From: Torymus aiolomorphi
Taxonomy: Eukaryota; Arthropoda; Insecta; Hymenoptera; Torymidae
Assembly (NCBI GenBank): GCA_036365515.1
Contig: CM070876.1
Span: 126,553,394-126,617,393 of the forward strand
Length of the DNA: 64,000 bases
Direction of reading: 5' to 3'
Shown here: piece after piece, positions 50,294 to 62,349 of the stretch
Position numbering within the stretch: position 1 is the first letter of the stretch
Layout: each line of letters begins with the position of its first letter
Notes under the pieces: generated by a model
What the model was told of the DNA's origin: nothing
Database searches by the model: none
The model's input: only the letters and a program-made list of their open reading frames with translations
Made by a program: the position numbers and the translations under genes

Positions 50294-51150
50294 TAAATAT
50301 TTATTTCATTGAATCAAAAAATTATTTTAAATTACATAAATGCACTGACATAATAAATATTTATTAAAAATAATCGTAAATAGCTCACTTTTTAAATAAT
50401 TATTCATTTAATAATAATAATTATGATTTCAATAGTAATAAATATTTTTGCACATTCGTGCTAATACCAATTTACATTGATAAAATATTTTATTACTTTT
50501 AATACATGTATTTTTAGAAACGAACAATTATTTATTAGTACTCAGAAAAATAATTTTGTTGAATTAGAAAAATCTGGATTTAAAAATAAATTCGCAATCA
50601 TTACATATATATTTTGTTAATTTAAATAAATATTTAAATAGTACTATTTCAAGACATACTTTTTTTGATTTTAATACATTTTAGTTGAATTTCTAAAATA
50701 TTTTCTCAGTATAATTATTTCGGAAGATCTATTAAGTAAATATTTTCTCAAATGAAACAATTACTGAGTAATCTGTGTACTTATTTGCCATAAATGCTTT
50801 ATTATTATAAAAATGTTATTAAGTGTCTCATAAAAATTATTTATAAATATAAGTAAATATTTATTTCATTGAATAAAAAAAAATTATTTTAAATTACATA
50901 AATACACTGACATAATAAATATTTATTAAAAATAATCTTAAACAGATCACTTTTTAAAATAATTATTCATTTAATAGTAATAATTATGATTTCAATACTA
51001 ATAAATATTTTTGGACATTCGTGCTAATACCAATTTACATTGATAAAATATTTTGTTACTGTTAATACATGTATTTTTAGAAACGAAAAATTATTTATTA
51101 GTAATCAGAAATATAATTTGGTTGAATCAAAAAAATCTGGATTTAAAATT

Positions 51151-51236
<86 letters not shown>

Positions 51237-51640
51237 AAATATATATTTAAATAGTACTATTTCAAGACATACTTGTTTTTAATTTTACTACATTTTAGTT
51301 GAATTTCTGAAATATTTTCTCAGTATAATTATTTCGGAAGATCTATTAAGTAAATATTTTCTCAACTGAAACAATTACTGAGTAATCTGTGTACTTATTT
51401 GCAATAAATGCTTTATTATGGTAAAAAATTTTATTCAATGTCTCTGATAAAAGTTATTTCTAAATATAAGTAAATATTTATTTCATTGAATAAAAAAATT
51501 ATTTTAAACTACATAAATACACTGACATAATAAATATTTATTCAAAATAATCGTAAACAGCTCACTTTTTAAATAATTATTCATTTAATAATAATAATTA
51601 TGATTTCAATAGTAATAAATATTTTTGTACATACATGCAA
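50294..51640 (+). repeat. ~560-616 bp tandem repeat, about 2.3 copies
   Basis: 'TAAATATTTATTTCATTGAAT' recurs at 50,294, 50,854 and 51,470 with matching flanks ('TGACATAATAAATATTTATT', 'GGAAGATCTATTAAGTAAAT'). A 50-bp direct duplication also lies at 49,946-50,035. Part of the unit occurs inverted at 51,672-51,790. Confidence 0.85.
51155..51231. repeat. (TA)n microsatellite inside the second repeat unit
   Basis: About 77 bp of TA where the first unit has only 'ACATATATATTTTG', so the expansion arose after the duplication. Confidence 0.9.
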
Positions 51641-52072
51641 ATGCAACTAAATTATTATAATATTAATAAACATTTATTGCAATAAGTACACAGATTACTG
51701 AGTAATTGTTTCAGTTGAGAAAATATTAACGTCATAGAACTTCCAAAATAATTATACTGAAAAAATATTTCATAAATTCAACTAAAATTTATTAAATTTT
51801 AATACAGTATTTATTCAAATGCTAATTTTTAAATACTTATTCGATTCAGCAAAATCTCTGTAGTTAGTAATTACACATTTATCTATACAAAATATATATT
51901 TGTTAAGTTCACAAACTGTATCAATAATAAATGAGTATTCATATCTAAAAATCTATGTATTGAAACTAATACAATATTTTATAAATGTAGATTAATATAT
52001 ACCCAAGTCAAGTAATTAAAATTTAGATAAATAAATAATTGTCCGCTTTTACATAATCAATTTTATGTATTA

Positions 52073-52608
52073 AGGACGTTCTCCGAGAAAACGATTTTCT
52101 TGTGATTTTACTGAAACTTGCAGAAAATGTTTGATTTTTAGTCCTTAGTACATGCTTCAAAGCCCCACGTTCAAAGCGGTATTCAAAATAAAAATATTTG
52201 ATTTCAAAGTTTCAGCGTTAACATGGGATCCCTATCTAAGCTCGTTGGAAAAATACATTTTAATTTACTGTAAAAGAAGTTTTCTTTGTGATTTTTTTTC
52301 AACCATGGGATATAAAACTAGAAATCGAGAGGAATAATATGGTATAATTTTCAATATGGCAAGCGGTATTAATTTCGGAGACATAGTGATATAAAGAAAA
52401 ACAACCATGTTATTTGTATATCTATATATAGTCACACCGTGTAAGTGGTATTTATTTAAAATATCGTATTGACATCTTTTTTCTTACGTCGTCATTTTTT
52501 ATTATTTTTAGAGTAGTGTATAGAGACTCATGAAGGGTTTCCATCATAAATAATATTTTTAGATCACAATTTTTGCGATATTGATGAAGTTGAGCCGGAG
52601 AACGTCCT
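52073..52608. mobile_element. 536-bp MITE with AGGACGTTCTCCG ends
   Basis: 13-bp perfect terminal inverted repeats, AGGACGTTCTCCG and CGGAGAACGTCCT. TA is duplicated at 52,071-52,072 and 52,609-52,610. The interior is non-coding. It is inserted within the AT-rich element. Confidence 0.75.
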
Positions 52609-53134
52609 TAAATAAATATTTATTTGGTACAGAGAAATATATAATTACTAACTACATAGATTTTGTTAATTTCAATAAATATTTAAGTAATAGAACTTGA
52701 ATAAATACTGTGTTTAATTTTAATAAATTTCAGTCAAACATATGAAATATTTATTAAAAAAATAGATTTCTACCTTATCAACATTATGTTTTTTACTTCA
52801 TTACTCGGTTTTTCATTAGGCTTATGTATTGAAAAATCATTCAATTTATAGAAAAAAAACCTCTTTGACAGCTATAAATTATAATAATAATAAAAGTATT
52901 ATACAAATAAATTTCTAACCCTTGTTTGTGTAAAGATCTGAAATCGATTTTCCATAAAGTATTAAAATTAGTTGTATTCAATAAATATTGATTACGTTTT
53001 TATTTTAATAACTATTGTTTAGATAATAATAACAATCATACTTTTGCTTCTAAATTCTTCCTAAAACCAATAAAGTATATTATTCGCATATTAATGAATG
53101 CACGTTATATACGAACATCGACTGCATCTTTACA

Positions 53135-53212
53135 AGCGTGCGATAGCGCAATGGATAGCGTGTCTGCGTACTAACTCGAGCGACCCGGGTTCGAATCCCC
53201 GTTGGATTTTTC
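53135..53212 (+). repeat. tRNA-Arg-like module with A and B boxes
   Basis: A-box-like GATAGCGCAATGGATAGCG and B box GGGTTCGAATCCCC, spaced as in a tRNA, resembling arginine tRNA ('CAATGGATA..GCGTCTG'). The acceptor and anticodon stems do not pair well, so it is a tRNA relic or SINE head rather than a working tRNA. Homologous to 39,335-39,412. Confidence 0.6.
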
Positions 53213-54331
53213 TCTGCGATATTTTTCAAATTTTATTAATTAATGTGTGTACTATACTTAATGCGATTCTTAGAGAAAACTGTACAAAATCAACATATAT
53301 TTGTTTTTATCACTTCTGTAAAAGAAAAATACTTTAGTGTGTCGTGTGTCGATAAGGTAGGTAGCGAAAATTTCAAACTGGAATAGAAAAATAAGTAATA
53401 AATATTTGTATTTAATAAATTACATGTCTGTTTCAGATCAAATAAAAATAATCAGTTACAATACTGTAATTGACATGGAGAAACCAACTAAATAAGTGAA
53501 ATAGAATTCAGCAAATATTTTTAATTTTACTTTTTTATTATTTTATTAATTGTAAGAAATATTTATTTAAAACAAGTAAATATTTGTTTCGTTTTAAACT
53601 CTTGAATAGTATAATATAAAGTACAATTATTAATATTTAAAAAAAGATTTCGATCTATTCCGCATTTCTTAAATTTAATAAAATAAATTTTGTATGCAAT
53701 TAAATAATTAGTTGATTTAAAGTCACATCTATTTTAAATGAATAAATATATAATAATTTTAATTAATACGATTTTGCTGGTTGTTTTACATGAAAATAAT
53801 AAAATATTTATTGTAAGTTAATTAATAGTTTCTTAAATCTAATAATTGGAAATTTAAAACAAATAAGTAATTTTTTAAATTAAGATTATATTTTTTTAAT
53901 ACTAATAAATAGATAGTTAATTTAATACTTGCATATATTAAAAGTCACAAAATATATTATACATAAAAGTAAATATTTTCTTAGTTGAAATAATTAAGAA
54001 TTTTAAATTAACTAAATAATTTCTCAAATCAAAATAATATTTTCCTTATATTAATAAATAAATATTTACTATAATGAGTGCGTACATTTAAATTAACAAA
54101 ATATTTAATTAGTACAAATAAATCTTTACTTAAGTCAATTATTAGAACTTGTTAAATTAACTAAATAATTACTCATTTTTAATAAATCTATTGACACTAT
54201 TTAATAAATATTTATTTAATATAGATAAATATTTCTTTAGCATAAGTAAATAAATTTTGTTAAGTTAAAGAAATATTTAAATAGTAGTATTCTAATAAAT
54301 AATTTATTAGATTTTAAGAAAATTTAGTTGA
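53213..54331. other. AT-rich element interior, no gene
   Basis: Iterated 'TAAATATTTATTT' style sequence up to the LINE 3' tail. Confidence 0.6.
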
Positions 54332-54634
54332 TTTATTTATTTATTTTATTTATTTTTATTTATTTTCAAGAAAACATTTACATTACATTATTATATACGA
54401 AATATACATAAGTAAGTAAATCCTACTGAGGCAAATATTATTGCCTGTGTGTAGATCTGGTACATAGAAAACTTACAAACTAAAAAAAAATATTACAAAC
54501 TACAAAATTCTTAAAAACTATATAATGTTATGTGCTTAGTGTTTGTTAACATCGATAAAATCCATTGTAGTACATAAATAACAGTTAAATAATTTGTTAG
54601 ATATATTGGTTAAGATTTAATTATTATTTTGAAA

Positions 54635-57506
54635 TTATATTGCATCTTTTACTATAAACATTTTTAATTTTTTCTTCATTAATTGTCTATTTAAATTCAT
54701 AACTTTGAGATCCTTAGATAGCCCATTAAAGACCCTTATAGCTTCATTGTAACTATTTTTATCACTAATTCTTTTATCACATTTAGGTAATTGAATTGTT
54801 TTGTTTCTGGCCTTGCTCGCACTGTTTATATATTTATTTCTTAATGTAGAATAATGTAAGGATATTGACTCTAACTGGAATAATTTTTTTATTTCAAGAG
54901 GTGGATTAGTTTGAGAGAATTTATTTTTATTTATGATTTTCAATATTTTGTTTTGTGTTGATTGTATTAATTTCATATTATTATCGTACGCACCACCCCA
55001 GGCAATTACCCCATAATTGATTAGACTATGAAAGAAAGCATAGTATATTATCATTAATGTTTTAATATCCATCATATTTGTTATCTTGGCAAAGACAAAA
55101 ATTAGGTATTTGGTTTTTTTAATGATATATCTTATATGCTTATCCCATTTCATATTGTAGTCGAAATACAGCCCTAAGTATTTATGACTTTCAACTCTTT
55201 TTATTAATTGCGTTCCTATTTTGATGTTTAGTGCGCCAGGCACACTATCACAGTAGTTTCCGACAGTCATATAGACCGTTTTATCTATATTTAGCGACAG
55301 TTTATTTTGGGCAAGCCATTTGGCCACATGATTAAGGTAAGCACACATTTTTTCCTGAGCTGAGGACCACATGTTGTCACTTGATATGATAACCGTGTCA
55401 TCAGCATAGGACATGATTGTTTCATTTTGCATACTTCCTAGTAAGTCATTGACATAAAGTATAAAAAGTAATGGTCCTAATATAGTTCCTTGGGGAACAC
55501 CCGTAGTAAATTTATTATATTCACTTTTACAGTCTTGAATTTTTACTCTTTGCCGCCTATCTGTGAGATAGCTAGTCATCAGTTTTAAGGCACTACCCCT
55601 TACTCCGTATCGTTCAAGCTTATCTAAAAGAACTCTATGATTAACAGTGTCAAATGCTTTGGCTAAGTCTAGAAAAGCAACAATTATTGGTTTACTTTTA
55701 TCTAAGTTTTCGTATATGATATTTGATATATAATTTAATGCGTCAGTAGTTCCCCTATTGTTAACGAAACCGTATTGTTTTTCTGATATTATGTTATGTT
55801 TTTCAAAAAAGTGGTATAATCTATTATAAATTATTTTTTCAAAAATTTTTGCAATGTCCGATATTAAAGAGATTGGTCTGTAATTACTGATATTAGATTT
55901 TTCACCAGCCTTGTAAATAGGGACTACCTCAGCATTTTTGAGCGCGTCAGGCCAGATAGATTTCACAATACATAAATTGAAGATATATTCTAAGGGCACA
56001 CATATATATTTAGAGAGAATTTTCAAAGATTTAGCGTTAATATTGTCTACACCTCCAGATTTATTTTTCAATGTATTGATTATTTTGTATATCTCAGCAA
56101 AATCTGTCGGACGAAAGAAAATGGATTCAGGATTCCTATCTGGAAGTTTCAGGTTATTATTATTTATATTAGCAAATTGAGCACTCAAATTTGGTCCTAT
56201 TTTGCAAAAATAGGTGTTCATAGCATTTGCTATATCAGTTTTATTTTCGATTTTTTGATTGTTTTCATATATATATTTTATTGGATTATCATGCACACTA
56301 TTTTTCCCTAATTTAGTTTTAATTATGTTCCATAATTCCCTAGAGTTTCCGCTATTTCGTTTTACCATTTCCTTTTCATATTTAAATTTTGCTTCTTTAA
56401 TAACTTTGTTCAATATCTTAGTGTAATTTGTATACTCTTTTTTTAGGGCTTCAGAAGTGGGATTGTTTTTCCATAAGATATACAGTGTCTCTTTAGTAGT
56501 ACACGAGACTATAATAGCACTAGTAATCCAATTTTTTCTCGGAAGTTTATTTTTAAATTGTTTTTTGGTAGTAGACGCATCAATACAATTATTTATCATG
56601 TCAATTAATGCGTTAACTGCAAGATTAGGATCCTGCATAGACAATATTGAGTACCAGTTTGAATTATTTGCAACATGTTTTAACTTGTTGTAATTAATTG
56701 ATTTCATATTGAATTTGTTCGGCTGATTTATTTCTAATTTATCTATAGTTATAAATAATGGGTAGTGATCATTAAATGGATTCGTTATTTTAAACGAATT
56801 AATATTTATATTTCTAGTTTTTATATAGAAATTGTCGATGCAGGTACCTCTTTTATTATCAGATGAAGGCCTTGTTATTCCAGTAAAGCATGGCGTAAAT
56901 TTATGTTCCAAGAGATCATTTAAAAATTCTTGTGTTATAAGGTTATCTGTGGAGTCAATCTTACTAAAATATTCGTCTAATATATCAATGTTAAAATCCC
57001 CGATTATACAATGGTTCTTAGTATTTAATTGGTCTCTTAGGAATTTTTTCAGGCTATGAACAAATTCATACTTTTTTATATTGTGTGATCTATAGATCGC
57101 TGAGATTCTTACAGTTTCGGTGCCAATTGGTTTTATAACCGAGCTTAAGATACGTATGTTGTCGACCACTATAATTTCTGTGTTCAGATATTTCATCCTT
57201 TATATACATCATAACTCCATCTGCTTTATTCATTTTACTCTCACTATAGTAACTTTTGTAACCTGATATGTTGTACAATGGAGTATATTGCGCATTCCAA
57301 GATTCAGTACATATAATGACACTTGGTCTTACGGCTAAACATTCAATAAAAGTTTCAAGTTTTTCAAAGTTTTATTTTATACTTCTAATATTTACATATA
57401 AAATCAAATTTTTACCTTTATCGATACTTTTATTGAGTGTTTGTACATTACCAAAAGCTTGTTCTTTTTGTGATGTAACTTCAAAATTTAGTTGTTGCTG
57501 ATCCAT
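54635..57506 (-). pseudogene. LINE ORF2: endonuclease and reverse transcriptase
   Basis: ATG at 57,506 (MDQQQLNFEV) overlaps the ORF1 stop by 26 bp, implying coupled translation. The AP endonuclease is damaged at its start: TAA at about 57,372 and a frameshift near 57,190-57,200. Beyond that, 853 codons are open from 57,196. Endonuclease motifs remain: 'IIGDFNIDIL' and 'FNDHYPLFITI'. RT motifs: 'ISNYRPISLISDIAKIFEKI', 'FLDLAKAFDTVNH', 'TTGVPQGTILGPLLFILYVND' (in parts) and the active site 'SYADDTVII'. The C-terminus has the usual ~200-residue tail ending 'MFIVKDAI'. RT catalytic residues are intact, but the 5' breaks would abolish the full protein. Confidence 0.85.
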
Positions 57507-59067
57507 GTTCAAAATTCAGAAGTTCAGAAGTTGCTGAGTCTGTTGGGTAATAAATTTGTGATATGGTTCTGTTTAAATTTATTGGTAAGGTTGTGGCCGA
57601 TAAATTACCAGCTGATGTTGCCGGACTGATAAAAATTCTACTTTGTCTTCTTGGCGTCGTTACGACCGGTGATTTACCGGTAGCTGTATCAGTGTTTTGT
57701 AACTGTGATTGAAAATTTACTTTACCTACATATTTTGGAATGTGCGGTCTCACTGGATAATCTGTTTCAGCAATTAACTTCTTTATCTTGTGAAACATAA
57801 CCTCGCATTTTTCGGTATCATTTACCACGTGTTTAGTATTATAATTTGTTTTATATTGATGATTACTGTACATACAATTAACACACTTGTGTTCGTTTGG
57901 GGTAGTATAGTTGATCGTGTTATGTTTTCCAGCACAACGTAGGCAGATTTTCGTGTTCTTACACTTTTTACCACTATGACCAAATCTACCACAGTTAAAA
58001 CACGGGGTTAGATTCAAGTCATCGAATGCTCTGCAATTTTGATAACCAATATGAACTCTATATTTATTACTCACAATTTGATTATATACTTCCGCTGGTG
58101 TTTCAATTAATATAGTGTTAATTTTTGTTTTAATGTTTTCAAATATATGTAACACTTTGCATTTGCTGTTTAGGTGTTTGAAGTTCCTTTTGTTAATATC
58201 TTGCTCTATTTCTTTAATCTCCATGTCTTCAAAATTGTCGAAGCCTGTTATTTTCATCTTGGGATTTTTAATAGATTCTCTTGTTATTTTGTAGTAGGCA
58301 GAATACTTTTGTCTTAGTATATTCTCAGTTTGTATCAAACTCTTCTCATTTATAAAGCTTATTATTGCTTCATCTTTGTTCTTGATTTTTATACTTTTTG
58401 CTTGTATAGATGAATTTTTATTTATATAGTGAGCTATATATGGTTTTATATCTGGCACATTTATTCCTTTGTTATCATTCTGTATTCTTTTCACTATTAG
58501 TTTTTGTATTTTCTTTTCTAATTGTTTATCACTTACTACCACTTCTGCAAATGTTTTTTTGTTTTTGGTATAGTTTTCTTTGTCTAAAATTTGGTTTAGC
58601 ATGAGATTATTGTTGTGTACTTCTGTACTTATTTGTTTTAATAGATTTTTTTCTTCTTCAGGAAAACTTGTCAATTCTTGATTTCCTTTAATTTCCTTAG
58701 CTTTTATTAGTAGCAATTCTTTTTCAGCTTGTTTTAATTTTTGTTCTGTCTGTGCATTGGTTTTTATTAGTATTTCGTTCCTTGTCATTATCAGATCATT
58801 TTGGTTTCTCAGATTTTCTAGTTCCCTCCGTAATAGCACTGCTGCAACACGTGGATCTTTAGAGGTTATGTCATCTATATTATGTTCTTCACATATTATT
58901 TCTATGGCAGATAAGTAGTTTTGTGTTTTTTTTCTGTTATAATCACTTTTATGGTAGACATTGTTACACACTACACATATCACAACTCCCACTGGCGTCC
59001 CGGGATGACATTTGTAATAAATTTCTGGCGGAGGGGTCTGCTTAAGCAGCACACCCTCGTCCGCCAT
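57481..59067 (-). CDS. LINE ORF1: nucleic-acid-binding protein with zinc knuckles
   Basis: Starts at ATG 59,067 (MADEGVLLKQ), 528 codons, no stop. An upstream in-frame extension reaches into the AT-rich element and Penelope sequence and is not native, so this ATG is preferred. Residues ~18-46 hold a Cys/His cluster (YKCHPG...CVVCNNVYHKSDYNRK), PHD-like, as in CR1-type ORF1. A coiled coil follows (~75-135, E/K/L-rich). A central RNA-binding-like region leads to CCHC knuckles at roughly 375-450 (CFNCGRFGHSGKKC; CLRCAGKHNT; CVNCMYSNHQ). The C-terminus is Thr/Ser/Pro-rich. It would coat LINE RNA. A second copy starts at 62,871. Confidence 0.85.
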   Translation of the reverse strand: MADEGVLLKQTPPPEIYYKCHPGTPVGVVICVVCNNVYHKSDYNRKKTQNYLSAIEIICEEHNIDDITSKDPRVAAVLLRRELENLRNQNDLIMTRNEILIKTNAQTEQKLKQAEKELLLIKAKEIKGNQELTSFPEEEKNLLKQISTEVHNNNLMLNQILDKENYTKNKKTFAEVVVSDKQLEKKIQKLIVKRIQNDNKGINVPDIKPYIAHYINKNSSIQAKSIKIKNKDEAIISFINEKSLIQTENILRQKYSAYYKITRESIKNPKMKITGFDNFEDMEIKEIEQDINKRNFKHLNSKCKVLHIFENIKTKINTILIETPAEVYNQIVSNKYRVHIGYQNCRAFDDLNLTPCFNCGRFGHSGKKCKNTKICLRCAGKHNTINYTTPNEHKCVNCMYSNHQYKTNYNTKHVVNDTEKCEVMFHKIKKLIAETDYPVRPHIPKYVGKVNFQSQLQNTDTATGKSPVVTTPRRQSRIFISPATSAGNLSATTLPINLNRTISQIYYPTDSATSELLNFEHGSATTKF

Positions 59068-59102
59068 CTTGGCGGTGATCTCAAGAAATATTTTTTTCAG
59101 TG

Positions 59103-59854
59103 TAGATGATATTATATTATGCATACAAAAAAATGACATAGAACATACTTTAGACGTCTTTAATTTGTATGATAAAAACTTGCAGTTTACAGTAGAAAGA
59201 TTCAAAAATAATAGTATTAGTTTTCTTGATTTAAAAATAATGATTAATGATCATAGACATATTATAACGAATTGGTATAGAAAACCTACTTTCTCTGGCA
59301 GATATCTCAATTTTAATTCTCACCATCCTTTGGTGAATAAAATTGCGATTACTTATAGTTTGGTTGATCAGGCAATAAAGCTGTCGCATAAATCCTTTCA
59401 CAAAAAAAATATTTTTTTCATTAAAGATGTCTTAAAATATAATAATTATCCACTAGATTTACTTAACTTCTATAAAAAAAAAATACTAAAAAAGATTTAT
59501 TCGATGTCTAGTTCCTCACATGAAAGTATTAGTGTTAATAAGACTTTTATAAGTTTAGCTTTTGTTAAAGAATTAGAAGGCTTCACAAAAAATTTTTTTA
59601 AACGCCTTAACACAAATGTAGTATTTAGCATGAATAATAAATTGAATAATGTTATAATATTAGGCAAGGATAAGAATAAAAAATGCAATAAGTCTAATGT
59701 TATTTATAAAATTAATTGTGAAAATTGTAATGCGTCCTACGTAGGACAGACATGTAGACGTCTAGGCGTTAGAATAAAAGAACATCATAAAAAATATTGT
59801 GATGGGGATAAAAATTCTTCATTATTTATTCATAAAACAGAGAACTCAATATAA
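59103..59854 (+). pseudogene. Penelope-like RT C-terminal part and GIY-YIG endonuclease
   Basis: Resumes with the catalytic 'DDIILCIQKN', then the thumb region 'FLDLKIMINDHRHIITNWYRKPTFS' (in part) and a linker. The GIY-YIG-type endonuclease follows: 'VIYKINCENCNASYVGQTCRRLGVRIKEH', with the CxxC pair and the central R of the family. Stop at 59,852-59,854. In Penelope elements RT and the endonuclease form one protein, and the two parts here are separated by 9.35 kb of insertion. Confidence 0.85.
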
Positions 59855-60565
59855 ATTTTCAAGACGTAAAAATTTTAGATACAGAATTCAACACTGGTAA
59901 AAGATTGTTCACAGAAGCTTTATATATACATACGCAAAAAAATTTTATGAATAAAAAATTTGAAATTACAAAATTACCAAAGGAATACAGTATTTTGATT
60001 AATAATGTCGAATTTTTGTCCTCTTAGAATTAGAATAACTGAGTATTGTAGACGAGCAGGTATTAGGAGCATATGATTAGTAGAGCTATGTGCGGTACAC
60101 TATCCATCGTATTCGCAGACGTGTTTGCCTAATACCTCTTCCCGTTCTCGAACTCTGTTAGTGGGCTGTGCCCCGCCTACTTACATATACTGTCTTATGT
60201 ATGTACGTTCACACCCTTTATTACACACACTTATTTAAATATTAGACTATATAAAGAGAAATAATGGTTTATGTGACTATTGACGGGTGGACTGTTTTCC
60301 ACGTAACACTTGAACTTTTAACATTTTGATTGTAAGTTTTGTATTTTGTTCTATTTATTTAATGTGAAAAATATTTCTCTGCTGAAAATTATTATAATAA
60401 TATTAACTACGGTTGTATATATTAGATACCTGAAGAGGGACAAAAATAAAATTGTCCGAAACGTTGACGGATAAAAAGAAAAAAATGGTGTTGTTTTATT
60501 AATCACCTTTTAATTAATAACACCGGAGTGGTAGTAAATTTGGCCATTAGCTTCAAGATTTTGAA
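59855..60565 (+). repeat. Penelope 3' untranslated region and terminal repeat
   Basis: Matches the inverse of 47,906-48,620. It includes 'ATACCTGAAGAGGG' and 'GTCCGAAACGTTGACGG', and ends 'ACCGGAGTGGTAGTAAATTTGGCC...'. Non-coding. Confidence 0.8.
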
Positions 60566-60626
60566 TAATATAGTGTGATAAAAGGGTTCTAAAAGTTTCA
60601 AAAAAAATTTTTTTCAAAGAAATTTG

Positions 60627-61017
60627 AATATTGTTAAAGAAAATATCGCTAATTGAAAAAAAAATCCATAAATCCGATAAATTTTTTTCATTTTTCATCC
60701 GATTTTAATTTTTAATGTCTTATTTTGTTCCTTGTACAATTGAAATTTCAATGAAAATTGAAAAATTTTCAAAACCTACAAAGATACAGCTATTTGTTTA
60801 ACTCAACTCTCTAAAAAGCATATACGAACGTATAAGCAAGTGGATGTATCTTTGCAGATTTTGAAAATTTTTCAATTTTCATATCGGTAACCCCACCTGA
60901 AATTGTACAAGGAACAAAATGAGACCTTAAAAATTAAAATCGGATGAAAAATGAAAAAGATTTATCGGATTTGTTGATTTTTTTTTCAATTAGCGGTATC
61001 TTCTTTAACAATATCAA
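60627..61017. mobile_element. Palindromic MITE-like element, ~170-bp arms
   Basis: Left arm from AATATTGTTAAAGAA and right arm ending TTCTTTAACAATAT mirror each other over about 170 bp ('AAATCGGATGAAAAATG', 'GTACAAGGAACAAAAT' and 'TTGAAAAATTTTC' in both). The spacer is about 50 bp. Possible 5-bp duplication CAAAG is not securely placed. Non-coding. Confidence 0.7.
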
Positions 61018-61286
61018 AGAGCGCGGGAGCGCTCACAAGGCAAGTATAGAAGAGCCTTAGGAGTGACCGCGCGATGATATACATTGAAATGGATGTACGA
61101 GAAAAATCAATGCACTTATATACCTATTGCGTTAGTTTCAACTATATAACATATTCCTCTTAATCGAAAGCCATTTTGTTACTCTACACAAATCAAAAGA
61201 TTTTATTTAAAAAGATTATCTCATTTAAAAGATATAGAGAGCTGAATTTTTTTATGTCCACTTTCCGATTCTAAATTTTCTCCATA
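61018..61286. other. No gene seen
   Basis: A GC-richer start (GCGCGGGAGCGCTC at 61,021) followed by AT-rich DNA. Nothing recognised. Confidence 0.5.
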
Positions 61287-62228
<942 letters not shown>

Positions 62229-62232
<4 letters not shown>

Positions 62233-62349
62233 CGAGGTTCCAAGATAAAATACGGAGAAGATAAGTATCTCGGTCCTCCGTATTCTATCGAACCCGTTAG
62301 GCTCTCGTTCCCGCGAATTCGTGTATCTCGAGCGTGTGTTGACATCGCT
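62229..62349. other. Unassigned GC-balanced segment
   Basis: About 120 bp between the (TA)n tract and the foldback element. 'ATACGGAGAAGATAAGTATCTCGGTCCTCCGTAT' forms an internal hairpin. No gene. Confidence 0.5.

Larger units (their letters stand above)
54336..59086 (-). mobile_element. Two-ORF LINE (CR1/Jockey-type group), apparently full length
   Basis: On the minus strand: 5' end 'CTTGAGATCACCGCCAAG' just before ORF1, ORF1, an overlapping ORF2 with endonuclease and RT, and a 3' end with an (AAAT)n tail (54,336-54,365 on the plus strand as TTTATTTATT). The tail type and gene order fit the CR1/Jockey/I group. It inserted within about 16 bp of the right end of the AT-rich element. Confidence 0.8.
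49750..59102. mobile_element. AT-rich CACTG element inserted in the Penelope YVDD motif (contains a LINE)
   Basis: Ends CACTGAAAAAAAAATTT (49,750) and TTTTTTTCAGTG (ending 59,102). TA is duplicated on both sides (49,748-49,749 and 59,103-59,104). Removing the insert and one TA restores the RT frame through R-Y-V-D-D, which fixes the boundaries independently. Without the LINE it is about 4.6 kb of non-coding AT-rich DNA with internal tandem repeats, a (TA)n tract, a MITE and a tRNA-like module. No transposase is visible, so it is non-autonomous. TA duplication hints at a Tc1/mariner-like enzyme. Confidence 0.8.

Noticed and set aside
53098..53337. Possible functional tRNA gene, and a small ORF over it
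   Set aside because: A and B boxes are present but acceptor and anticodon stems do not pair convincingly. The homologous copy lacks part of the A box, so it is a relic. The ORF has no support.
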